From: Myxococcales bacterium UBA5297
GTDB taxonomy: Bacteria; Myxococcota; Myxococcia; Myxococcales; UBA5297
Direction of reading: 5' to 3'
Assembly: GCA_002408385.1 (NCBI GenBank)
Contig: DHSB01000113.1
Coordinates: forward strand, 21,611-44,838
DNA length: 23,228 nucleotides
The position numbers and the translations under genes were made by a program. The notes below the pieces were generated by a model, which was not told where the DNA came from, searched no databases, and saw only the letters and a program-made list of their open reading frames with translations. The number at the start of each line of letters is the position of its first letter. The stretch's first letter is position 1. Below are positions 1 through 9,577 of this stretch, one piece after another.

Positions 1-206
1 CCAACCTGGGACCGATCGCTTGGGGTCTTTCCGGAGTGGCGGCCTTCGTGCCGGCCGCCACGAGCCCTCGAATCGGCCGCGCCTCAGCTCGATTCCGGGA
101 CGGGCGCATTGCCATGCGCCCGACCAACCCGCGACCGATCGCGTGGCTCCCGGGCGAAGTTTTGAGCCGTCGACTCCCAACTCAAAACTCAGAACTCACA
201 ACTCCC
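1..206 (+). repeat. Family-1 palindromic repeat, copy A
   Basis: The window opens in the tail of a preceding unit (CCAACCTGGGACCGATCGC) and runs into a full unit. Hairpin 1 is a perfect 9-bp stem, GTGGCGGCC (36-44) with GGCCGCCAC (53-61). Hairpin 2 is a perfect 8-bp stem, GGGCGCAT (102-109) with ATGCGCCC (114-121), loop TGCC. The distal end carries a second inverted repeat, GTTTTGAG (159-166) with CTCAAAAC (181-188), and a heptamer tandem, AACTCAA/AACTCAG/AACTCAC/AACTCCC (179-206). The element ends 5 bases from the frr stop codon. Related copies occur at 11383, 13799 (inverted), 19803 and 21111. It resembles REP-type intergenic palindromes. Mobilisation or regulatory function is not shown. 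Confidence 0.8.
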
Positions 207-210
207 CCAA

Positions 211-774
211 CTACACCTCCATCACTTCCTTTTCCTTCTTCGCCACGAGCTCGTCGATCGACTGGATCCCCGCGTCGGTCTCCTTCTGCACCCGCTCGAG
301 CGCCTTCTTCAGCTCGTCTTCGGTGATCTCGCCGTCCTTCTGGTACTCCTTGAGCATGTCGTTGGCGTCGCGCCGCACGTTGCGCACCGCCACCTTGTGC
401 TCCTCGCCCTTCACCTTGACCTGCTTGACGATGTCGCGGCGCCGCTCCTCGGTGAGCTGCGGGATGGGCAGGCGGATGATCTCGCCGTCGCTGACCGGGT
501 TGATGCCGATGTTCGCCTCGCGAAGGGCGCGGTCGATCGCCGGGACCATCTTCCGGTCCCAGGGCCGCACGACGATGAGGCGCGGATCGGCCACGGTCAT
601 GTTCGCCACCCCGCTCAAGGGGGTCGGGCTGCCGTAGTAGTCGACCCGAATCCCGTCGAGAATCGACAGGTTCGCGCGCCCGGTGCGGATGCGGCTGAAC
701 TCCTTGCGCAGGGCGTCGAGCGTGGAGTCGATGCGGCTCTTCAGGTCACTGTTGACGTCGTCGACGATTGCCAT
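211..774 (-). CDS. frr: Ribosome recycling factor
   Basis: 187 residues, close to the usual 185 for RRF. After termination RRF acts with EF-G in the cytoplasm to split the post-termination ribosome. The first helix contains FSRIRTGRA (26-34). The hinge region GSPTPLSGVAN (48-58) and RLPIPQLTEERR (101-112) are also typical RRF signatures. The C-terminal half is the charged helical bundle expected for domain I. The start at 774 follows a GGGAGGGAG Shine-Dalgarno lying inside the last codons of pyrH. Only 4 bases separate the pyrH stop from this start, so the two are almost certainly co-transcribed. A family-1 repeat begins 5 bases past the stop. Confidence 0.97.
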   Translation of the reverse strand: MAIVDDVNSDLKSRIDSTLDALRKEFSRIRTGRANLSILDGIRVDYYGSPTPLSGVANMTVADPRLIVVRPWDRKMVPAIDRALREANIGINPVSDGEIIRLPIPQLTEERRRDIVKQVKVKGEEHKVAVRNVRRDANDMLKEYQKDGEITEDELKKALERVQKETDAGIQSIDELVAKKEKEVMEV

Positions 775-778
775 GGCG

Positions 779-2708
<1,930 letters not shown>

Positions 2709-2872
2709 CGGGTCAAGTTCTCCAGCCGCAGAGGGGAAGCTCGTACTGTAGCGCCCGCTCCCGGTCGCCCTGACTTTTTTGCTGCTTGCCTGCTTGCTGC
2801 GGGTGTATCGTCCCCGGCACCTATCAAGCTACCGCCAGCCTGAATAGCTGCTTTGAGGAGGGAAACAAAGCC

Positions 2873-3169
2873 ATGGCCAAGACCGCCGAAACCAAGAAGC
2901 CCGCGGCCAAGCGAAAGCCGAACCCCGCTTTCATGAAGCCGATGCAGCCCGATGCCGTGCTCGCCAAGGTGGTTGGCGAGGAGCCTGTGCCCCGCACCGA
3001 GATCACCAAGAGGCTGTGGGACTACATCCACAAGCACAACCTGCAGGATCCCCAGAAGAAGACGATGATCAATGCCGACGCGAACCTGCAGGAGGTCTTC
3101 GAGGGCAAGAAGCAGGTGACGATGTTCGAGATGACCAAGTTCGTGAGCAAGCACATGTCCGAGGCCTAG
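2873..3169 (+). CDS. SWIB/MDM2 domain protein
   Basis: 98 residues. An N-terminal basic tail rich in Lys/Ala/Pro (1-20, with KKPAAKRKP) precedes a complete SWIB domain (about 19-97): FMKPMQPDAVLAKVVG, then PRTEITKRLWDYIHKHNLQD, INADANLQEVFEGKKQVTMF and FEMTKFVSKHM. SWIB domains are chromatin-remodelling components in eukaryotes and occur as stand-alone small proteins in Chlamydiae and Myxococcota, where their role is poorly known. The tail suggests DNA or nucleoid binding (inference). The start at 2873 has GAGGAGGG 10 bases upstream; an open frame extends upstream but lacks a comparable site. Divergent from the transglycosylase across 164 bases and followed by a strong intrinsic terminator. 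Confidence 0.93.
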   Translation: MAKTAETKKPAAKRKPNPAFMKPMQPDAVLAKVVGEEPVPRTEITKRLWDYIHKHNLQDPQKKTMINADANLQEVFEGKKQVTMFEMTKFVSKHMSEA

Positions 3170-3195
3170 GTCCGCTCGAGGACACGAGAGGTTTG

Positions 3196-3229
3196 AAATC
3201 GCCGGCCTTCGCGCCGGCGATTTTCTTTT
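3196..3229 (+). terminator. Rho-independent terminator after the SWIB gene
   Basis: The stem AAATCGCCGGC pairs with GCCGGCGATTT over at least 11 bp around loop CTTCGC, followed by TTTTCTTTTCCCC. It lies 27 bases past the SWIB stop codon. The A/T pairs at the base mean it could also act on the convergent GNAT transcript. Confidence 0.85.
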
Positions 3230-3243
3230 CCCCTCTCCGAGAG

Positions 3244-3275
3244 CTGCAGCGAAGAAGGATCTCTCGAGGGAGCCT
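3244..3275 (-). repeat. Family-2 repeat box, short copy
   Basis: Read on the minus strand, directly after the GNAT stop codon, the sequence is CCCTCGAGAGATCCTTCTTC. It matches the TCGAGAAAYCCTTCTTCG box found after the kinase gene (16625-16645) and after the glycosidase gene (5005-5024). The longer inverted repeat seen in those copies is not evident here. Confidence 0.5.
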
Positions 3276-3820
3276 CAGCCGGCGCGTGCCCGCTGCCAGT
3301 CCTCGCGCAAGAGCGACATCACCACCTCGGCCCAGTAGCGCCCTTCGACGAAGGCGTGATCGCGCAGGAGCCCCTCTCGCCTGAAACCGACCCGCTCGTA
3401 GGCGCGGATGGCGCGCTCGTTGTGCTCGATGACGTGCAGCCAGACCTTGTTCAGGTTGAGGGTGTCGAACGCGTAGCCGACCATCAGCCGCGTCGCCTCG
3501 CTCCCGTACCCCTTGCCCCACTGCGTCTTGTCGCCGATGAAGATGCCGAACGAGGCGTGGCGGTTCTTCGTGTCAAGCGCGCTCAGGCCGGTCACTCCGA
3601 TGAGCGCGTCGTCGCGCCGGGCGATGCCGAGGTTCACGTCGTTTTCGCTCTGGGCGATCTGCTCGAGGTAGCGCTCCTCGCCTGCCCGGTTGATCGGCCG
3701 GTGGACGAGCAGAGTCCGCGTGACCTCGCGGTCGTTGAGCCACGCTGCGAGCTGGGCAGCGTCCTCCTGCTCGAGCGGACGCAAGTAGATGCTCTCGCCG
3801 ACAAGGAATGCGTTCTTCAT
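3275..3820 (-). CDS. GNAT-family N-acetyltransferase (RimJ/RimL-like)
   Basis: 181 residues, full length for the Acetyltransf_3 type of GNAT. It probably transfers an acetyl group from acetyl-CoA to an amine; the substrate cannot be read from sequence. The N-terminal strand and helix IYLRPLEQEDAAQLAAWLND (11-30) are typical. The acetyl-CoA pyrophosphate loop is QWGKGYGSEA (100-109). The C-terminal signature NERAIRAYERVGFRREG (134-150) is the usual motif B region. The ATG at 3820 follows GTGGAG at a suitable distance. Divergent from the UDG-like gene across 122 bases and convergent with the SWIB gene. Confidence 0.9.
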   Translation of the reverse strand: MKNAFLVGESIYLRPLEQEDAAQLAAWLNDREVTRTLLVHRPINRAGEERYLEQIAQSENDVNLGIARRDDALIGVTGLSALDTKNRHASFGIFIGDKTQWGKGYGSEATRLMVGYAFDTLNLNKVWLHVIEHNERAIRAYERVGFRREGLLRDHAFVEGRYWAEVVMSLLREDWQRARAG

Positions 3821-3942
3821 CGTGTCTCCACGGCTCGGATTCGGCGCCGCTTCGCGTGGCCTCTCCGGTCGACCGTCTGTGCGGGAGTTGGCGCCGCGGG
3901 CACCGGCAGAGGCGCGCGATTTGTTAAGAAGGACGATAGGCC

Positions 3943-4605
3943 ATGAACTATTCGACCCGCTACGTCCGCTACTTTCCCCGCGAGCCCTCTCCGTGGCTTC
4001 TGGTCGTCGGAGAAGCGCCCGGCCCCCGGGGCGCCGACAGGACGGGCTATCCGTTCTGGGGCGACGACTCGGGCCTCGAGATCTACGGCCTGATCGCGAG
4101 CCTGGGGCTGCTGAGCGAGCCGTTCACTCCCTGGAAGCGGCGCGCCGATCTCACCGGAACCCGGCCGCCACTCGGGCGCTATTGCATCACCAACGCCTGC
4201 CCGCGCATGCCCCTGGCCGAAGCGGGCGGCTTTACCGCTCCCGAGCCCGCGCGCCTGAAGTCGGAGGCGGGCCGAATCGCCGAGGAGATCCTCGAGCTGA
4301 AGCCCCGCGTCGTGCTCGCCTGCGGTCGCGCCGCGGTCTTCACGCTCGCGTGCGCCGCGCAAGAGCTCGGCGGGCCGGTTCCAGGACCGCTCGACGGCGT
4401 GAGCTTCTCCGGGCTTCGCGTCTTCGAGGCGATGCGCGCGCTGCTCGACGGTGAGCCCTGGCGCGTCGGCAGCGCCGCCGCCTTCGTCACCGCCCACCCC
4501 GCACGCGGCAACTGGCGGCGAGGCATGGCCGCGGGCGAGCTGCACGCGCAGGTCGTCGCGCGGCTGCGCGAGAGGCTCGAGCCCAAGCAGACGGTCCGCG
4601 CCTGA
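3943..4605 (+). CDS. Uracil-DNA glycosylase superfamily protein (atypical)
   Basis: 220 residues. UDG-superfamily enzymes remove uracil or other deaminated bases from DNA for base-excision repair. Motif A is GEAPGPRGADRTGYPFWGD (23-41): its GEAPG start resembles family 4 and its GADRTG...GD..SG tail resembles family 5. The second conserved motif is AHPARGN (184-190), matching the His-Pro loop. The N-terminal cysteine pair that ligates the Fe-S cluster in families 4 and 5 is absent; cysteines occur only at 81, 86, 127 and 137. The start at 3943 has AAGAAGGA about 10 bases upstream. Catalytic specificity is uncertain and it may belong to a less-studied UDG subfamily. Confidence 0.75.
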   Translation: MNYSTRYVRYFPREPSPWLLVVGEAPGPRGADRTGYPFWGDDSGLEIYGLIASLGLLSEPFTPWKRRADLTGTRPPLGRYCITNACPRMPLAEAGGFTAPEPARLKSEAGRIAEEILELKPRVVLACGRAAVFTLACAAQELGGPVPGPLDGVSFSGLRVFEAMRALLDGEPWRVGSAAAFVTAHPARGNWRRGMAAGELHAQVVARLRERLEPKQTVRA

Positions 4606-4771
4606 ACGAGGCCAGGCCAGCGCACCTCGGCCGGCGCGCGCATCCTCGAGCTCCTACAAGTCTCTCGGCTCGCCACCTGCTCATCCCGAGCTTTGCACCG
4701 GGCCCTTGCCCGGCTGTGATCCATGAACGAACAGCGGACTGGGCGCTGATCGCGCGCAAGCAAGTGAAAGT

Positions 4772-4804
4772 CCCCTCTCCCGCGCGCCTGCGCGAGAAGA
4801 GGGG
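4772..4804. repeat. Imperfect palindrome (REP-like)
   Basis: Left arm CCCCTCTCCCGCGC (4772-4785) pairs with GCGCGAGAAGAGGGG (4790-4804) with one bulge and one mismatch, loop GCCT. The following bases contain GGGGAGAGGG, which can also pair with the left arm, so alternative folds are possible. It could act as a terminator, but no T-tract follows. Confidence 0.55.
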
Positions 4805-4907
4805 ATTTAGGGGAGAGGGAAGGTTGGTCGCAACCGGTCGATGAGAGGCCTCCTATCGACTCGACGCTTGTGCTCAACCTCGAGGAGCATCGGGGGCGGT
4901 TGGTTAG

Positions 4908-5024
4908 GAGCGTAGCCCGAGCTTGCGACGGCGGAGTCGAGGAGCCCTTCGACTCCGCTCCCGCCGCACGCGCGTCGGGAGCTACGCTTCCGGGTGGGCG
5001 GAAATCGAAGAAGGATTTCTCGAC
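4908..5024 (-). repeat. Family-2 repeat with large inverted repeat
   Basis: On the minus strand, 48 bases past the glycosidase stop, the box CGTCGAGAAATCCTTCTTCG (5005-5024) is followed by an imperfect inverted repeat of about 40-base arms (4908-4990). One arm contains GCGTAGCTCCCGACG and CGGAGTCGAA; the other contains GAGCGTAGCCCGAGC and CGGAGTCGA. The same box plus GCGTAGCTCCCGA arm occurs after the kinase gene at 16625-16720, in the same orientation relative to its gene. No coding capacity, so it resembles a non-autonomous mobile palindrome. Confidence 0.7.
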
Positions 5025-5071
5025 GGAGCGAACTCAGCGCCAGCGCGCGCCGTCGCCGAGAACCTCGAGGC

Positions 5072-7060
5072 TCAGCTCCACGTGCGGGCGATCGCGTACG
5101 CCAGGAACCCGGCGCACGTCGCGAAGGCCGCACCGGTCTTCACGGTGCCCGTGTCGCGATCGAACGCCTCGCAAGCCAGCCCGGCGTCGAGCGGCGCCTC
5201 GAGCAGGACGGCCTTCGCTTCGTCGATCCGACCGCACAGCAGGTTGTTGAAGAGCCCCATCACGAACGGATGCTCCGAGTGCGGGCACCCCACCCCAGGG
5301 AAGCGGCAGTCCCGGTACGAGTACGGGTTGTGCTCCGAGTGGATCCAGCGGACGGTGTTCTTGAAGACCTCGTCATCGGGCGCGCAGAGCTTGTAGTACT
5401 CGAGAAGCTGCAGGCTGCCCGGCGGCTCGTCATAGACGCCAGGCTCTCCCTTCTCGCATTCGATGTCGGCTCCCCACGCGAACATCGGACCGAACGGCCC
5501 TTCGACGACCAGATGCTTGCGGATCGCCGCGCGCACCTTCTCGGCCATGTCGCCCCAAGCCTTGACGTCCTCCGCCCAGGCTTCCGAACTGGTGCCGTCG
5601 AGGAAGCCGCGGTCGCTCCACGACTGCAAGATGTCGAAGCTCAGGGCGACGAGCGCGTTGTCGTAGGTGATGTAGGGCCACTGCGCGGGATCGTCGGACG
5701 GATAGAGATAGGTCTCGAAGAGCCATTCGCCGACGTTCTTGCGCGCGAACAGCAGGCTCGCGACACGGCGCAGCCCGCTCTGGACCGCAGGCTCACGCAC
5801 CAGGGTCTCGTCGCCCGTCTGCCGCGTGTAGTGATCGAGCGCGACGACGTAGGCGCACAACTCGTCGAGCTCGAAGCCCGGGTAGAGCACCCCGCCGTCC
5901 ACGTAGAGGGCGTGGATACCGGCATTTCTCAGGTAGCGCCCGAAGGCCTCCTCGAGCATCTGGCGCGCGACGGCGGGCTCGGCCAGGACCACCGCGGGCA
6001 GGCTCCAGAGCAGCGCGTCGCGGGCCCAGAACGCGGCGCTGACATAGTAGAGAGGGCTGCGCGAGGTGATGAGCGCCAGCTCCTCGGTGTCGATGCAGCG
6101 CCCGAGCGCGAAGAAGTAGTTGAAGAAGAGGTTGCGGTTGCAGACCCGCTCCATCTTCTCCCTCTCCTCTCCCTGCAGGCGCGGCAGGGAGACCGCACGC
6201 CTCTCGAGCCACGCGAGGGTCGCGTCGAGCAGCTTCTGCCAACCCTGTCGCGCGAGATCGATGGCGCAGGTGCGCGCGCCGTCGCCCTCGCGGTTGACGC
6301 CGAAATAGAGCGCGAGCTCTGCCCAGCCTCCGGGCGGCACCTCGACCTCCTTGGAGAACTCGTAGGCGATGGGCTGCCCGGCGACGGTCGCGAAGTCCTT
6401 GGGGTCATAGCCCCCGGCGCCCGGAGCATCGGCCGGCCGCCAATCGCAGACGTCGAGCGGCGCGCTCGGCATCATCGCCCACCCGAGGATGGCTGGGCCC
6501 GGTCTCACCTCGAAGACCGGGCCGGCGGTCCAGCGATCGAGGTGGGCGCGGTGCGTGCCGAAGACCCGGCCCGACGAGAAGACCGTCTGCAGCGTGTCGC
6601 CCCACTGGCCCTTCAACCCCAGGCCGATCTTCACCGGCTTGTCGGCCGCGTCGGGGTTGTGCGCGCGCAGCAGGTAGACGAAGCCCTTCTCGCCCACGGG
6701 CGCGAAGATGGCGCCCTCGAGGTGCACCTGCTCGCCGGGCTTGCCCCAGAGGAAGCGCGGCACGAAGTGGCTCAGCCGCTGCCAGCTCAGCCCGCCCGAG
6801 AGCGACTTCTGCTCGCCGTCGACGCGCAGCAGCGGCGCGAGCAGCGCCTCTTCGGACGGCGTCTTGCCCGCGCGCGCGGCGCCGCAAACCTCGAGCAGCG
6901 AGGCGAGCCCCATGTGCAACGCGCCGACGCGCTCGATGGCCGCGTCCGCCAGGCGCACGGTCGGAATGCTCACGTACTCGTTGCCCGTCGGCAGGTGGCC
7001 GCTCTCGCCGCTGAGCTCCTCGGGAGTCGTCAGAATCCGGCCCTCGATGACCTTTGCCAT
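5072..7060 (-). CDS. Six-hairpin ((alpha/alpha)6) glycosidase-like protein
   Basis: 662 residues with a beta-rich N-terminal half (about 1-290) and a helical C-terminal half (about 300-660), the layout of (alpha/alpha)6-barrel glycoside hydrolases. Likely barrel motifs are FWARDALLWSLPAVV (344-358), LYPGFELDELCAYVVALDHY (392-411), DEPPGSLQLLEYY (544-556) and CEAFDRDTGTVKTGAAF (630-646). The Asp/Glu cluster FELDE (396-400) could hold an acid catalyst (inference). I cannot assign a GH family or substrate; glycogen-debranching-like and GH125-like enzymes share this architecture. No signal peptide, so probably cytoplasmic. I chose the ATG at 7060 (MAKVIEG) with GAGG upstream; an in-frame ATG at 7123 is less likely. 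It lies 100 bases downstream of the nitrilase pair on the same strand. Confidence 0.75.
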   Translation of the reverse strand: MAKVIEGRILTTPEELSGESGHLPTGNEYVSIPTVRLADAAIERVGALHMGLASLLEVCGAARAGKTPSEEALLAPLLRVDGEQKSLSGGLSWQRLSHFVPRFLWGKPGEQVHLEGAIFAPVGEKGFVYLLRAHNPDAADKPVKIGLGLKGQWGDTLQTVFSSGRVFGTHRAHLDRWTAGPVFEVRPGPAILGWAMMPSAPLDVCDWRPADAPGAGGYDPKDFATVAGQPIAYEFSKEVEVPPGGWAELALYFGVNREGDGARTCAIDLARQGWQKLLDATLAWLERRAVSLPRLQGEEREKMERVCNRNLFFNYFFALGRCIDTEELALITSRSPLYYVSAAFWARDALLWSLPAVVLAEPAVARQMLEEAFGRYLRNAGIHALYVDGGVLYPGFELDELCAYVVALDHYTRQTGDETLVREPAVQSGLRRVASLLFARKNVGEWLFETYLYPSDDPAQWPYITYDNALVALSFDILQSWSDRGFLDGTSSEAWAEDVKAWGDMAEKVRAAIRKHLVVEGPFGPMFAWGADIECEKGEPGVYDEPPGSLQLLEYYKLCAPDDEVFKNTVRWIHSEHNPYSYRDCRFPGVGCPHSEHPFVMGLFNNLLCGRIDEAKAVLLEAPLDAGLACEAFDRDTGTVKTGAAFATCAGFLAYAIARTWS

Positions 7061-7160
7061 GGATGTGACCTCGTGTTCTTTCAGGAGCGGCGCCGGACGC
7101 CCCGCCCGCCTGCCGGGCTCCACGCTGCGGGCTTACGCTCGTGCGGGCGAGCCCCGTGCG

Positions 7161-8300
7161 TCAAGCGACTTGTGGCTCGTCTTCCTGCAGCACGGTGCGC
7201 CGCTTGCCCCAGCGCCGCTCGGCGTCGGCGTAGACCTGGGGCAGCTCGCGCCGGTAGAGGTCGAGGTTGTAGGCGCGCTGCGGGCCCCGCTCACCCCGCC
7301 ACGCGCGCAGCCTGGCGAGGTCGAGGGTGGCGACCACCACCTGCTCGCGCTCGACCTCCGGCGAGAGCGCCACGACGCCGTCCCTGCCTTCGGTCAGCTC
7401 GAGCGGCGCGAAGATCGCCGCGTGCTGCGTCGCCGGCAGCCCCAGGAAGCGGCCGACCACCGGGCTCATCGCGCCGTAGACCCCGGACTCCTGGACCCGC
7501 GGCCAGAGCCCGCGGTGCGCTTTCCAGAAGTTGTACGGCTGGGCGTCGCAGACGCCGAGGAGCACCAGCTCGGCACCGAGCGACGAGGCCGCCCGGAAGG
7601 TCTCGAAGTAGGTCGAGTCCATGCAGATGGGGATGGCTACCCGGCACCACGGCGTGTCGAAGACCTCGAGCCGGCTGCCCCGGCTCAGCCCGAGGTTCGC
7701 TTCGACCGGAAGCAGGTGCAGCTTCTCGTGGCTGCCGGCGCGCCTGCCCTCGGCGTCATAGAGAAAGGAGCGGTTGCAGACCCGGCCATCGGGTCCCGGG
7801 AGGTTGACGCTGCCGGTGTAGACCCAGATCCCGAAGTCCCGCGCCAGCGTCGAGAAGGTGGTCTCGAAGACCCGGCGCACCGCGGGCGCGACGAAACGCA
7901 GCACAGCGATTGGCTCGGGGCCCGAGGCCGGCGCCTCGCCGCCCTTGCCGGGATCGGGAAGGCCGCCGGTGAGCATCCTTCCGATCCCGGGGACCAGGCC
8001 GAGGAGCTCGGTCCCCAGCTCCTCGGGAAAGACCGCCACCTGCGCCCCTTGCTCGACCGCTCGGGACAGGAGCCGGTGCACCTGGGCCACGAACGCGCGC
8101 GGCGTCTTCGTCAGCTCGAATTCGACCTGCATCGCGGCCACGCGCACCGTCTGCGGCGAGGCGGCGAGCGCCGCAGGCGAGCAGCTCTCTCCGCGGCGCG
8201 TCCTCAGCGAGGCGAGGAGCTTCTCGAGCGCGCCCTGCCGCGTCGCGAAGTCGAGCCACGCTCCGAGAGCCTTCTCCTGGATCCGCCCGATGAGGCTCAC
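7161..8300 (-). CDS. Carbon-nitrogen hydrolase (nitrilase superfamily), triad intact
   Basis: 379 residues. The family hydrolyses C-N bonds of nitriles, amides or carbamoyl groups through a Glu-Lys-Cys triad. All three are visible: Glu93 in VFPEELG, Lys193 in SHEKLHLLPVE and Cys226 in AIPICMDSTYFE. An N-terminal extension of about 50 residues precedes the core strand VRVAAMQVEF. The start is a GTG at 8300 whose last two bases overlap the upstream stop (GTGA), with GGGGG 5 bases before it; this is classic translational coupling. The upstream gene is a homologue lacking the triad, so the two products may form a complex (inference). Substrate unknown. The glycosidase gene follows after 100 bases. 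Confidence 0.9.
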   Translation of the reverse strand: MSLIGRIQEKALGAWLDFATRQGALEKLLASLRTRRGESCSPAALAASPQTVRVAAMQVEFELTKTPRAFVAQVHRLLSRAVEQGAQVAVFPEELGTELLGLVPGIGRMLTGGLPDPGKGGEAPASGPEPIAVLRFVAPAVRRVFETTFSTLARDFGIWVYTGSVNLPGPDGRVCNRSFLYDAEGRRAGSHEKLHLLPVEANLGLSRGSRLEVFDTPWCRVAIPICMDSTYFETFRAASSLGAELVLLGVCDAQPYNFWKAHRGLWPRVQESGVYGAMSPVVGRFLGLPATQHAAIFAPLELTEGRDGVVALSPEVEREQVVVATLDLARLRAWRGERGPQRAYNLDLYRRELPQVYADAERRWGKRRTVLQEDEPQVA

Positions 8301-9301
8301 GCGCACCCCCGTTCGCCGAACGAAGCGGCCCGGTCCGACTCGTCGGTCTCCGGCTCGTAGAGGCCGGGAAAGATCTCGCGATAGAAGTCTGGATTCTGCT
8401 GCTCCCAGATCGAGTAGCTGTCGACCACGCTCTGGAGCACGTCGAAGTCCAACTCGGCGGTGACCAGGCCCGGCTCGCTCGAGCCCGCGGTCCCGATTCC
8501 GGCCGCCCACTCGGTCACGGGCAACGCCGCCGTGTCGATGCCAGCCTGGGCGAGGATGCCGCTGCCGGTGGCGACCGCCTCGCACGGCCCAAGGATGGCG
8601 CTGCGCCCCGCGAATTCAGCCTCGCCCCAGCGGCCGACGGCGCAGGCCTCGATGGCGAAGACCTGATTCTGCTGCGCCTGCTGCCACATCGCGGCGACCT
8701 GACGCCAAGGCTCGTAGGGCGCGGGCATGGCGACCGAGGCGACGAGCAGCGAGGCGCCCTTCAACATCAGGATGCGGCCGACCTCCGGATACCAGGCGTC
8801 CAGGCCGACGAGCATCCCCAGCCGCAGCCCGCGCGGCGCGGGCGGCGGGAGCGCGAAGGCCTTGGCGACCCGGCCGGCGAGCTGTCCACGCGCGCTCTCT
8901 TCCGGCGAAACGTGAGTCTGGTCCTGCTCGCCGATGATCGAGCCGTCGGGCGCAATCGCCATCGTCTGCCGGAAGTAGGGCCGGGGCTCGCCGCGGCCGC
9001 TCTGGCCCGGCACCGCGTAGCCCTCGACCGCGCCGGGAACGAGGATGATGCCGTGCTCGCGCGCCAACACGCCTGTCGCGGCCTTGAGCGCCTCGAGCCC
9101 CTCGGCCTCGAGTGGTGTCGCCAGCGGCAAGGAAGGGAACGCGACCAGGCCGCACCCTGCGGACGCGGCGCGCTCGACCCCTGGCCGAAACAGGCGCGTC
9201 CAGTCGACCGCTCGCCCCTCGAGGTCGCTCTGCCAGGGCAACTGAACCGCTCCAACCCTCAGTGAGCGCGAAGTCGTGCACCCGCCCGTTCCCGCGGTCA
9301 T
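8297..9301 (-). CDS. Nitrilase-superfamily protein lacking the catalytic triad (probable pseudoenzyme)
   Basis: 334 residues with the nitrilase-fold layout: core strand LRVGAVQLPW (14-23), RQTMAIAPDGSIIGEQ (111-126) and LRLGMLVGLDAWYPEVG (159-175). At each catalytic position the residue is changed. The expected FPE Glu is Ser57 (VAFPSLP), the K-x-H Lys is Gln128 (DQTHV), and the nucleophile Cys is Gly166 (LVGLDAWYPE). The frame is intact with normal codon bias, so it looks maintained rather than decaying. The ATG at 9301 has a strong GGAGGAAGGAG. Its stop overlaps the GTG start of the catalytic homologue. A regulatory or scaffolding role for the partner is plausible but unproven. Confidence 0.82.
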   Translation of the reverse strand: MTAGTGGCTTSRSLRVGAVQLPWQSDLEGRAVDWTRLFRPGVERAASAGCGLVAFPSLPLATPLEAEGLEALKAATGVLAREHGIILVPGAVEGYAVPGQSGRGEPRPYFRQTMAIAPDGSIIGEQDQTHVSPEESARGQLAGRVAKAFALPPPAPRGLRLGMLVGLDAWYPEVGRILMLKGASLLVASVAMPAPYEPWRQVAAMWQQAQQNQVFAIEACAVGRWGEAEFAGRSAILGPCEAVATGSGILAQAGIDTAALPVTEWAAGIGTAGSSEPGLVTAELDFDVLQSVVDSYSIWEQQNPDFYREIFPGLYEPETDESDRAASFGERGCA

Positions 9302-9577
9302 CCCTCGCTCCTTCCTCCAGCCTTCGCCGGGGCGATTGTCGCGTCGGCCGCACTGCCTGTCATCCCCGGCCTGCTCCTCTCACTCCCGCCTCGGGCCCGC
9401 ACCGGTCGCAACCACCTTCGACCGGCCGGCGACGGCTTGCTACACGACCGCATGGGCATGCGGCCGAGCCGCGGACACCTGCTCTCAACCGCGGCACGGC
9501 GAAAACCTCACCGATGGCTACCGTGAACTCCGGCATGGGGAGCTCTGGTGAGCTTCGTGGGAGGGGAGATGAAACTG

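Larger units (their letters stand above)
4606..5071. other. Intergenic region between convergent genes, holding repeats
   Basis: This 466-base gap lies between the UDG-like gene and the 3' end of the glycosidase. No credible coding frame was seen. It contains an imperfect hairpin at 4772-4804 (CCCCTCTCCCGCGC with GCGCGAGAAGAGGGG) and, at 4805-4820, a further related block of the same CCCTCTCC type. A family-2 inverted repeat follows at 4908-5024. The rest is featureless. Confidence 0.7.

Noticed and set aside
2781..2809. TTGCCT/TGTATC as a promoter for the SWIB gene
   Set aside because: Neither hexamer pair gives both good matches and correct spacing.
4994..7807. A 937-codon open frame on the plus strand opposite the glycosidase and nitrilase genes
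   Set aside because: It lacks domain motifs and is Arg/Leu/Ala/Val-rich, as expected for the reverse of GC-rich coding sequence; the minus-strand frame has clear motifs.
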